A stretch of DNA of 64,000 nt from an uncultured SAR86 cluster bacterium (GTDB lineage Bacteria; Pseudomonadota; Gammaproteobacteria; Magnimaribacterales; AG-339-G14), in NCBI GenBank assembly GCA_902635045.1, contig CACPMT010000005.1:26550-90549 (forward strand). Reading direction: 5' to 3'. The translations under genes and the position numbers were made by a program. This document shows positions 25,817 to 32,530 of this stretch, one piece after another. Every line of letters starts with the position of its first letter. The first letter of the stretch is position 1. The notes under the pieces were generated by a model. It saw only the letters and a list, made by a program, of their open reading frames with translations, made no database searches and was not told the origin of the DNA.

Positions 25817-27637
25817 GTGCTGCGTTTTCAGTTATGGAAAATCTTTCTAGTATTCAGCGTTTTGTCGCTTGGCGTTATTTATTCGCTGCCTAATATTTTT
25901 CCTCCAGATCCAGCAGTTCAAATAACTTTTAATAGTTCGGGTGGCAGTTTTAATGACAGAGTTGTAGAAAATATTAGATCAAATGCTGAAAAGAAGAATA
26001 TAAATTTTTTATCAGTTGAAAATGATGAAAATTCAATTTTGTTTAGGACAAATAATTATTCTGATCAAATTTCTTTAAAACAACATTTTGAGGAAAGCTT
26101 AGATAATAATTTTGTAATTGCATTAAATCTTGCACCAAATACACCCGAGTGGCTTAAAAGTCTTAACGCTTTTCCTATGAAGTTAGGTCTAGATTTGAGA
26201 GGAGGAGTCCATTTTTTATTGGAAGCCGACACCGATCTCCTTGTAGAGGCTAAATTAGAGTCATCAATAAGTAATTTGAAGAGAATTTTAAAAGACATAT
26301 CCTTAAAGCCAGCTGCTTTAGAAATAGAAGATACCAGTATTTTAATTTCCTTGAATACCCAACAAGATGCGGATCTTTTCACTGAAGCCTTTCAAAGACT
26401 AAATGGCTTTGAATTAGAGCCTCTAAATTCTTCAGATTATAGACTGAGATTAACCAATGAAGAGCTTGAACAAATGATTGACTATGCTGTTCTCCAAAAT
26501 CTTAATACTTTGAGAAACAGAGTAAATGAATTAGGAATATCAGAACCAGTAGTGCAAAGACAAGGCGCTAAGAGAATATCTATTCAGCTTCCTGGTGTGC
26601 AAGATACAGCTGAAGCAAAAAAAATCATTGGCAAGACAGCAAATTTGGAATTTAGATTGGAGGCAGAAAATAGAACTTCCTTGGCTTCAAGAGTTGAAAG
26701 ATTTCCTTTCAATGGAAGAGAAGTAAATTTAGAAAAAAAATTAATAATTTCAGGAGATCAAGTTTCAGATGCAAGTGTTGGTTACGATGAAAATGGATTT
26801 CCTCAAGTTAATATAAGCCTGGATTCTGAGGGCGGTGCAAAAATGCACAGGTCTACAAGAAATAATGTTGGAACTAAAATGGCTGTCCTTTTTGTAGAAA
26901 GAAAATCTAAAACAGAATTGATTGACGGGATTCCAGAAGTAATAAATTTTTTTGAAAAAAGAATCATTAGTTTAGCTACTATTCAGTCAGCACTAGCAAG
27001 TCAATTTAGAATAACTGGCTTGGATTCTCCAGAGGAGGCTTCAGAATTAGCTTTGCTTTTACGAGCAGGTGCATTAGCGGCTCCTATGGATTTTGTTGAA
27101 GAAGGAACTATAGGACCATCCTTAGGTGCAGATAATATTAAATTAGGCATACAGTCTTTATTGTTTGGGCTGGGCCTTGTTCTTTTGTTTATGATTTTCT
27201 ATTACAAAATTTTTGGCCTCATTGCTAATTTAGCTGTAGTTTTAAATATAGTTTTGATTGTTTCAGTAATGTCTATTCTTTCTGCTACTCTAACCTTGCC
27301 TGGAATAGCTGGAATAGTTCTTACGATTGGAATGGCTGTGGATGCAAATGTACTTATTTTTTCAAGAATTAGAGAAGAACTTAAAAATAAATTAAAGCCT
27401 CAGGATGCAATTTCGGCGGGTTACGATAGGGCGCTAATCACAATTGTTGATGCAAATTTGACAACCTTGATCGTTGCAGTCATTTTATATGCAGTTGGTA
27501 CAGGCCCAATTCAAGGCTTTGCCATCACCCTATCAATTGGAATTCTTACATCTATGTTTACTGCAATTTTATTTACTCGAATGATGGTTTATTTCATTTA
27601 TGGCAGAAGAAAAGAGATTGAAAAATTATGGATTTGA
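25817..27637 (+). CDS. secD: Protein translocase subunit SecD
   Basis: A 606-residue RND-type membrane protein that uses the proton-motive force to complete export through SecYEG. One N-terminal membrane segment (about 7-25) and a large periplasmic region precede LGLDLRGGVHFLLEAD near 123. Five C-terminal segments include GMAVDANVLIFSRIREEL with the conserved Asp. GTG start 8 bases after yajC. It overlaps secF by 10 bases. Confidence 0.95.
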   Translation: MLRFQLWKIFLVFSVLSLGVIYSLPNIFPPDPAVQITFNSSGGSFNDRVVENIRSNAEKKNINFLSVENDENSILFRTNNYSDQISLKQHFEESLDNNFVIALNLAPNTPEWLKSLNAFPMKLGLDLRGGVHFLLEADTDLLVEAKLESSISNLKRILKDISLKPAALEIEDTSILISLNTQQDADLFTEAFQRLNGFELEPLNSSDYRLRLTNEELEQMIDYAVLQNLNTLRNRVNELGISEPVVQRQGAKRISIQLPGVQDTAEAKKIIGKTANLEFRLEAENRTSLASRVERFPFNGREVNLEKKLIISGDQVSDASVGYDENGFPQVNISLDSEGGAKMHRSTRNNVGTKMAVLFVERKSKTELIDGIPEVINFFEKRIISLATIQSALASQFRITGLDSPEEASELALLLRAGALAAPMDFVEEGTIGPSLGADNIKLGIQSLLFGLGLVLLFMIFYYKIFGLIANLAVVLNIVLIVSVMSILSATLTLPGIAGIVLTIGMAVDANVLIFSRIREELKNKLKPQDAISAGYDRALITIVDANLTTLIVAVILYAVGTGPIQGFAITLSIGILTSMFTAILFTRMMVYFIYGRRKEIEKLWI

Positions 27638-28539
27638 CTAATATCAGTTTTATGAAAATTAGAAGGCAAACGACTGTTTTGTCGATAATTTTAATTGTTA
27701 TTTCAATTTATTCTTTATTTGTGAATAAATTAAATTTCGGACTTGATTTCACTGGCGGCTCTTTAATAGAAATAAGATTATCTGAAGACATAGATTCTTT
27801 GGAAGAGATTAGAGAGCTTTTACAATCCATGAATCTCAATGATTTCCAGGTAAATTATTTTGGCTCTAACAAAGACATTAGTATAAAGGTTCCTGGTGGT
27901 GAAGCTTCCATAGACGAAAGTTTATTAATTCAAAATTTAAAACAATATTTTGATTTTGAAGTAAGAAGACAAGAATTTGTCGGACCGCAAGTTGGTTCTG
28001 AATTGAGAGATCAAGGGGGCTTAGGTCTGTTAGCTGCATTGGCTGTAATGATGGTTTATATCATGTTCAGGTTTCAGTATAAATTTGCTCTGGGAGCACT
28101 TTTGGCATTAATACATGATGTTTTGATTGTATTAGGTTTTTTTTCTTTTTTCTCTCTTGACTTTGATTTATCAGTCTTAGCAGCAATCCTGGCAGTAATT
28201 GGATACTCTCTTAACGATACGATAGTTGTTTCAGATAGAGTTAGAGAAAACTTCAGAAAGAAGAGAAGATCCGATTCAGAAATTGCTATCAATAGGTCTC
28301 TTAGTCAAATGATAGGAAGGACTTTAATAACTTCCTTGACCACTTTATTGGTTTTGATTGCGCTTCTAATTTTTGGCGGAGAAACTATAAGTAATTTTTC
28401 TATTGCTTTGATAGTTGGAGTTATTTCCGGAACTTATTCTTCAATTTATATTGTATGCAATACTTTGCTAAGTCTGAAAGTTACTTCAGAGGACTTGATG
28501 ATAAGAAAAACCGAAGTCCTTGATGATGGAATGCCTTAA
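27628..28539 (+). CDS. secF: Protein translocase subunit SecF
   Basis: A 303-residue partner of SecD with six membrane segments. It shows GLDFTGGSLIEIR near 33, VGPQVGSELRDQG near 115, and the conserved YSLNDTIVVSDRVRENF near 190 with the Asp used in proton coupling. It overlaps secD at the start and ends directly against the stop of convergent suhB, with no base between. Confidence 0.95.
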   Translation: MDLTNISFMKIRRQTTVLSIILIVISIYSLFVNKLNFGLDFTGGSLIEIRLSEDIDSLEEIRELLQSMNLNDFQVNYFGSNKDISIKVPGGEASIDESLLIQNLKQYFDFEVRRQEFVGPQVGSELRDQGGLGLLAALAVMMVYIMFRFQYKFALGALLALIHDVLIVLGFFSFFSLDFDLSVLAAILAVIGYSLNDTIVVSDRVRENFRKKRRSDSEIAINRSLSQMIGRTLITSLTTLLVLIALLIFGGETISNFSIALIVGVISGTYSSIYIVCNTLLSLKVTSEDLMIRKTEVLDDGMP

Positions 28540-29334
28540 TTAGCTGAAGCAGTCTTTTAAAATGTCATTTAGGATTATTTCGTTGCATTTTTTATTTGCC
28601 GCTACAATGTGGTGACTTGAAGTAAAATTATCGTCCCCAAAAAGATCTGTAACGAAACCTCCTGATTCTTTTACTAAAAGGGCACCAGCAGCAAAATCCC
28701 AGTGCTTCATTCCATAACCAAGGAAAGCGTCTAATTTTCCTGAAGCCACATAAGCCAAATCGATCGCAGTCGAGCCTGTCCTTCTTAAAGTCAAATTTTG
28801 AGAGTATAAATTTCTAATAACTTTCATTTGATCCATCTTAGGAATTAATTCATCAGAATAATGAAAAGAGTTACATATCAAAGAATTCCTAAGACTGGGG
28901 AGACTGGCAACTCTTGTTCTAGATTGATTCAAATACGCTCCTTTACCTCTTGATGCATAATATTCATCATCTCTAGTAATGTCATAAACTACTCCGTGTT
29001 CTAAAATCCCGTTCTCATAGCATGCAATGGAAACCGAATAGTAAGGAAAGCCATGAATAAAATTTGTAGTGCCATCTAACGGATCAATGACCCATAACAG
29101 CTTGGCATCTTCTTTGCCAGATTTACCTAACTCTTCTCCTTCAAAAGCGCTATTTGGAAAAGACTGTTTAATAGTTTCTATGATTATTTTTTCAGCAATT
29201 TGATCAACTTGAGTCACAAAATCGGTAGGCCCTTTTTCAGAGATTTTTATTTTATCTTTTCTTCTAGAAAATTTACTTATTTCTTTTCCAGCAAGACGAG
29301 CAGCTTTGAGGGCTATATTTATTTTTGGTTCCAT
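28540..29334 (-). CDS. suhB: Inositol monophosphatase family protein SuhB
   Basis: A 264-residue magnesium-dependent phosphatase. The metal motif is DPLDGTTNFIHGFP near 84 and the second is WDFAAGALLVKESGG near 215. In E. coli SuhB also helps rRNA transcription antitermination. It diverges from trmJ across 31 bases, the same suhB/trmJ pairing as in E. coli, which supports the ortholog call. Its stop codon directly abuts that of secF. Confidence 0.92.
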   Translation of the reverse strand: MEPKINIALKAARLAGKEISKFSRRKDKIKISEKGPTDFVTQVDQIAEKIIIETIKQSFPNSAFEGEELGKSGKEDAKLLWVIDPLDGTTNFIHGFPYYSVSIACYENGILEHGVVYDITRDDEYYASRGKGAYLNQSRTRVASLPSLRNSLICNSFHYSDELIPKMDQMKVIRNLYSQNLTLRRTGSTAIDLAYVASGKLDAFLGYGMKHWDFAAGALLVKESGGFVTDLFGDDNFTSSHHIVAANKKCNEIILNDILKDCFS

Positions 29335-29365
29335 AATTTTTGAAAAACAATTGTAAACTATTGCA

Positions 29366-30112
29366 ATGTCTGAAACCGACTTAATCTTAAAAAATAACTT
29401 TGATGTTGAATTTCTTCTTATCGAAACTTCTCACCCAGGAAATATAGGCGCTTGTGCAAGGGCAATAAAAAATATGGGTTTTGAAAAGTTGGGTTTAGTT
29501 AACCCAAGTAATTTTCCATCCGACGAAGCTTTTTTCAGAGCTAAAAGTGCAGGAGATATTTTAGATTCCGCAAACATTTATTCAAATCTTGACGATGCTT
29601 TAGCTGAGAAAACTATAGTTTTAGGAACAAGCGCTAGAGACAGGACTATCCCATGGCCAACCGTTTTTACGAATGAAATAATCAAAAAAAATTTTAATCT
29701 AGATATCAATAGTAAAATTTCTGTTTTATTTGGCAGAGAAAAAAGCGGATTAACAAACGAGGAATTGCAGAGATGCCATCTTCATTTGAAGATTCCTTCT
29801 AGTGAGGAATATTCTTCTCTCAATTTGTCACATGCAGTACAAATTATTTCTTACGAGTTAAGAAATGTACTTTTAGGAAATTCTAAAAATCTCTTCAAAG
29901 CAGATGTGCCACAAAGTACGGATCAAGATGACGAGTTTTTATTGAGACATATAGATGAAGTATTGTTAGATTTAAACTTTTACGACCAGAATAGTTCCCG
30001 ACAAGTTAAAGCTAGAATTAAAAGACTATTAAAAAAAGCGAGACCTGATAAATTAGAGGTAGGAATTCTCAGAGGATTTTTAAGTAAGATTCAGGAGGCT
30101 CTTAACAAATAA
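29366..30112 (+). CDS. trmJ: tRNA (Cm32/Um32) 2'-O-methyltransferase TrmJ
   Basis: SPOUT-family methyltransferase of 248 residues acting on position 32 of the anticodon loop. The N-terminal motif ETSHPGNIGACARAIKNMGF and the knot motifs FGREKSGLTNEEL and IPSSEEYSSLNLSHAV are clear. There is no ribosome site; TAAACT ends 6 bases before the ATG. It is followed by tRNA-Glu. Confidence 0.92.
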   Translation: MSETDLILKNNFDVEFLLIETSHPGNIGACARAIKNMGFEKLGLVNPSNFPSDEAFFRAKSAGDILDSANIYSNLDDALAEKTIVLGTSARDRTIPWPTVFTNEIIKKNFNLDINSKISVLFGREKSGLTNEELQRCHLHLKIPSSEEYSSLNLSHAVQIISYELRNVLLGNSKNLFKADVPQSTDQDDEFLLRHIDEVLLDLNFYDQNSSRQVKARIKRLLKKARPDKLEVGILRGFLSKIQEALNK

Positions 30113-30129
30113 AATCATTCTGATACAAT
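30102..30129 (+). promoter_or_regulatory. Possible promoter of tRNA-Glu
   Basis: TTAACA at 30102-30107 and TACAAT at 30124-30129, 16 bases apart, overlapping the trmJ stop region. The -10 ends 15 bases before the tRNA. Confidence 0.4.
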
Positions 30130-30144
30130 CCGTTTTCTGTTTGA

Positions 30145-30219
30145 GTCCCCTTCGTCTAGCGGTTAGGACACCGGGTTTTCATCTCGGCAACAGGGGTTCG
30201 ATCCCCCTAGGGGACGCCA
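30145..30219 (+). tRNA. tRNA-Glu (TTC)
   Basis: A 75-base tRNA with encoded CCA. Acceptor stem GTCCCCT/AGGGGAC, anticodon TTC at 30178-30180 in loop TTTTCAT, and T arm GGGGTTCGATCCCCC. Nearly identical to E. coli tRNA-Glu in the acceptor and D arms. It stands alone, not in an rRNA operon. Confidence 0.97.
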
Positions 30220-30242
30220 TTTTCTTTAAAAGATCGGTTTTG

Positions 30243-30277
30243 GAGCATAAAAAATACTTTTTTCGTTAAATATGCTC
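30243..30277. repeat. Inverted repeat in glnK leader region
   Basis: GAGCATA at 30243-30249 and TATGCTC at 30271-30277 form a perfect 7-base arm pair around an A-run and T-run, about 90 bases before glnK. It may be an operator or an RNA hairpin ending the tRNA-Glu transcript; there is no clear terminal T-tract. Confidence 0.35.
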
Positions 30278-30365
30278 ACATTTAAAGCAAATACATTTTT
30301 TTTTACTAATATCCACAAAAAAATGGGGAATAAAGGTCTCTGTAAAATTATTTTGCGGAGGATTT

Positions 30366-30722
30366 GTGAAACTTGTTTATATTGTTGTTAGACCATCAAA
30401 AGTGGAAGTCGTGAAAAGCGCTTTAGCTGCAATAAATATTGGTGGAGCAACTTTATTTGACGTTAGAGGTTTTGGTGCTTCAAGGGGACATACAAGTTCC
30501 TATAGAGGTTCCCAATACGTAACTGATACTAATCCAAAGGGCATGCTAATGGTAGCGTGCAAAGACGATGATGTTCCTAACATCATTCAGGCTGTTCGTG
30601 ACGTAGCTAATACCGGATCCATAGGAGATGGGAAAATTTTCGTTAACGAACTTTCAGATGTAATCCGCATCCGAACTGGAGAAACTGGTGAAGATGCAAT
30701 AATGGAGAAAAATAATGACTGA
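30366..30722 (+). CDS. glnK: Nitrogen regulatory protein PII (GlnK type)
   Basis: A 118-residue PII signal protein. The T-loop contains GHTSSYRGSQY with Tyr51 in the position uridylylated in E. coli GlnB/GlnK. The ATP-binding TGSIGDGKIFV is near 83 and the C-terminal signature is IRIRTGETGEDAI. It starts with GTG behind a strong GCGGAGG site. It overlaps amtB by 8 bases, the standard glnK-amtB pair in which GlnK plugs the channel when nitrogen is plentiful. The glutamine-riboswitch-like element and YRG protein lie just past amtB. Confidence 0.95.
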   Translation: MKLVYIVVRPSKVEVVKSALAAINIGGATLFDVRGFGASRGHTSSYRGSQYVTDTNPKGMLMVACKDDDVPNIIQAVRDVANTGSIGDGKIFVNELSDVIRIRTGETGEDAIMEKNND

Positions 30723-31941
30723 GATGGAATTTGCACTAAATACATTTTATTTAGTACTTTCTGGGGCTTTTGTTATGTGGATGGCTGCTGGTTTCACAAT
30801 GTTGGAAGCTGGACTTGTGCGTTCTAAAAACGTTTCAGAAATTGTAACCAAAAATTTAGGTCTATATTCAATCGCATGTGTAATGTATTTGGCATGTGGT
30901 TTTTATTTAATGTACCCAGGTGATGACGTTATCAACGCATACTTGCCAGGAATGGGTACTACTTGGGGTATTAGCTTAGCTGGTTTAACTGCAAACTATG
31001 ATTTGGGTTATTCAGATGCTGCTGATTTCTTTTTCCAGGTTGTTTTCGTTGCTACGGCAATGTCAATTGTTTCTGGAGCTGTAGCTGAAAGAATGAGACT
31101 AGTACCGTTTTTTATATTCGCAGTTGTTATGACTGGATTTATCTACCCTGTTCAAGGTTATTGGAAATGGGGTGGTGGTTGGTTAGACGCAATCGGCTAT
31201 ACTGACTTTGCTGGGTCTGGAGTAGTTCACTTATGTGGAGCTTCGGCAGCACTTGCAGCTGTTTTAATTCTTGGAGCCAGAGCAGGTAAGTATGGTTCAG
31301 ATGGATCAGTTACTGTCATGAGAGGATCAAACATTCCAATCGCTGCTTTAGGTGCTTTTATTCTTTGGTTAGGTTGGTTCGGATTTAATGGTGGATCACA
31401 ATTAGCAGTGCACACAGTGGACAATGCTAATGCTGTAGCCCAAGTTTTCCTTAACACAAACGCAGCAGCGGCTGGTGGTGTTTTAGGAGCAATTATTATT
31501 TCAAAAATATTAACAGGAAAAATGGATGTTACCATGGGAATTAATGGAGCGATTGCAGGTTTAGTTGCAATTACAGCTGCTCCTGATACTCCATCTGGTG
31601 GACTAGCAACTATCATCGGTCTGATCGGTGGTGTAATAGTATATTTTTCAGTTGTATTCTTTGACTCAGTACTCAAGGTAGATGACCCGGTTGGGGCCAT
31701 ATCTGCTCACGGTACGGTAGGTGTTTGGGGAATAATGGCAACTCCTTTATCTGGAGCTGGTGCATTTGGCACGCAAGCAATTGGAGCTGTCTCTATATTC
31801 CTTTGGACTTTTATAACTGCAGGAGCAACACTTCTTGTCATCAAAGCCATCATGGGACTTCGTCCTACTATGGAAGATGAAATGGAAGGTATGGATGCTT
31901 CAGAAGTTGGAGTTTCAGCTTACCCAGAGTTTTCAGAGTAA
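30715..31941 (+). CDS. amtB: Ammonium transporter AmtB
   Basis: A 408-residue Amt/Rh channel with about 11 membrane segments and no obvious cleaved signal. The twin pore histidines are in GSGVVHLCGASAAL and DPVGAISAHGTVGVWG, and the first segment contains the family GFTMLEAGLVRSKN. It takes up ammonium, which should be scarce in surface seawater. The gene is translationally coupled to glnK and ends before two strong terminators. Confidence 0.95.
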   Translation: MTEMEFALNTFYLVLSGAFVMWMAAGFTMLEAGLVRSKNVSEIVTKNLGLYSIACVMYLACGFYLMYPGDDVINAYLPGMGTTWGISLAGLTANYDLGYSDAADFFFQVVFVATAMSIVSGAVAERMRLVPFFIFAVVMTGFIYPVQGYWKWGGGWLDAIGYTDFAGSGVVHLCGASAALAAVLILGARAGKYGSDGSVTVMRGSNIPIAALGAFILWLGWFGFNGGSQLAVHTVDNANAVAQVFLNTNAAAAGGVLGAIIISKILTGKMDVTMGINGAIAGLVAITAAPDTPSGGLATIIGLIGGVIVYFSVVFFDSVLKVDDPVGAISAHGTVGVWGIMATPLSGAGAFGTQAIGAVSIFLWTFITAGATLLVIKAIMGLRPTMEDEMEGMDASEVGVSAYPEFSE

Positions 31942-31956
31942 AATTCTCCCCCTAAT

Positions 31957-31987
31957 AAAAAGGCAGATCGAAAGATCTGCCTTTTTT
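31957..31987 (+). terminator. Rho-independent terminator of glnK-amtB
   Basis: Perfect stem GGCAGATC/GATCTGCC with GAAA loop, flanked by an A-run before and T-run after, 16 bases past the amtB stop. The A/T flanks make it usable in both directions. Confidence 0.92.
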
Positions 31988-31991
31988 CTTG

Positions 31992-32021
31992 AAAAAAGGG
32001 AGACAAAGTCTCCCTTTTTTT
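31992..32021. terminator. Bidirectional terminator between amtB and the YRG gene
   Basis: Stem GGGAGAC/GTCTCCC with an AAA loop, flanked by six A and seven T residues. It lies 12 bases past the stop of the minus-strand YRG gene, so it probably terminates that transcript and insulates it from glnK-amtB. Confidence 0.9.
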
Positions 32022-32033
32022 AGCTATCAATAA

Positions 32034-32198
32034 TTAAGCTACATGTTTAACACCACGGTAAATTCCTTCACCTGACGTGTTAGACTTTTCACTTTTAACA
32101 GCATCGTGTTTTGTACCTCTGTAAATGCCAGCTTTAGGAGATTTCTCATCTCTAGCGACATTATCAGAAGTAACTTTGATACCTCTGTAAGTAGTCAT
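32034..32198 (-). CDS. Small YRG-repeat protein (DUF4278/PirA-like)
   Basis: A 54-residue hydrophilic, lysine-rich protein with three YRG motifs at 4-6, 26-28 and 47-49 (TYRGIKV, IYRGTKH, IYRGVKH), separated by variable charged linkers. The YRG repeat is characteristic of DUF4278 proteins, which in cyanobacteria include PirA, a small PII-interacting regulator of arginine synthesis. The start at 32198 is fixed by GGAGG at 32205-32209, six bases upstream; earlier in-frame ATGs lie in the structured leader. It has its own strong promoter and terminator and faces glnK-amtB. The relation to PirA is inferred from motif, size, leader RNA and neighbourhood. Confidence 0.75.
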   Translation of the reverse strand: MTTYRGIKVTSDNVARDEKSPKAGIYRGTKHDAVKSEKSNTSGEGIYRGVKHVA

Positions 32199-32260
32199 AT
32201 CGTGCCTCCAGTTTTCGTTTCGATTTCGTACATGCATCTTAAGATACACACCCTTCTCAA

Positions 32261-32390
32261 CGCGTTCCTTCGGTAGATATTCGGTCTCGTTCCCTTATCG
32301 GTACTTGCTTGCCTTTCTTTAAAAAGAAAGAGGTTTTCCTATCTTCCTACTTCCGTTCCTTGCATCAAAATGTAGCAAGGAATGAACGAT
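32261..32390 (-). promoter_or_regulatory. Glutamine riboswitch-like leader (glnA/Downstream-peptide type)
   Basis: Read on the minus strand, this leader has the conserved blocks of the glutamine-I aptamer in order: ATCGTTCAT at the 5' end, ACGGAAGTAGG (32356-32346) and CTACCGAAGGAACGC (32276-32262). CGTTC pairs with GAACG to form P1. TTCCTTGC/GCAAGGAA (32382-32375 with 32363-32356) forms an 8-bp P2, and AGATA/TATCT (32344-32340 with 32279-32275) starts P3, which holds an extra CTTTCTTT/AAAGAAAG hairpin. The block order and pairing are directly visible. The family assignment comes from my knowledge of the consensus. About 60 bases separate it from the start codon; the expression platform is not obvious. 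Confidence 0.8.
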
Positions 32391-32399
32391 TTAAGTGCA

Positions 32400-32428
32400 A
32401 TTATAGAGTTAAGAGACCTTTTTTTCAA
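32400..32428 (-). promoter_or_regulatory. Strong sigma-70 promoter of the riboswitch-YRG gene
   Basis: On the minus strand TTGAAA (32428-32423) and a perfect TATAAT (32405-32400) are separated by exactly 17 bases, with an A-tract upstream of the -35. Transcription would start near 32393, only a few bases before the first conserved aptamer block, giving a leader of about 195 bases. Confidence 0.85.
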
Positions 32429-32515
32429 GTTTTTTTTTACAAATATCCATTTTTTCATTTCATTGTCAATAAATAACTTATCGACATATACACTAGATAT
32501 AGACTTCAAAGGAGA

Positions 32516-32521
32516 TATAAT
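32516..32521 (+). promoter_or_regulatory. -10-like hexamer 9 bases before the TonB receptor gene
   Basis: Perfect TATAAT ending 9 bases before the ATG, giving a leaderless or very short leader. An AGGAG sits further upstream, too far (about 15 bases) to be a normal ribosome site. A second candidate pair is TTGTCA at 32464 with TATACA at 32488. Confidence 0.4.
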
Positions 32522-32530
32522 CTCACCTTC

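Noticed and set aside
31227..31700. 157-codon minus-strand frame inside amtB
   Set aside because: Antisense shadow of a highly conserved gene; low-complexity Ala/Pro-rich product with no recognisable feature.
32288..32303. Second, tandem glutamine aptamer
   Set aside because: An AAGGGAACG block near ACCGA imitates the 3' motif, but there is no second 5' ATCGTTC block or ACGGAAGTAGG, so it is only an internal repeat within P3.
32199..32393. CsrB-like RNA, because of about seven GGA motifs in the leader
   Set aside because: The ordered conserved blocks and P1/P2 pairing fit the glutamine aptamer better; most GGA motifs belong to those blocks.
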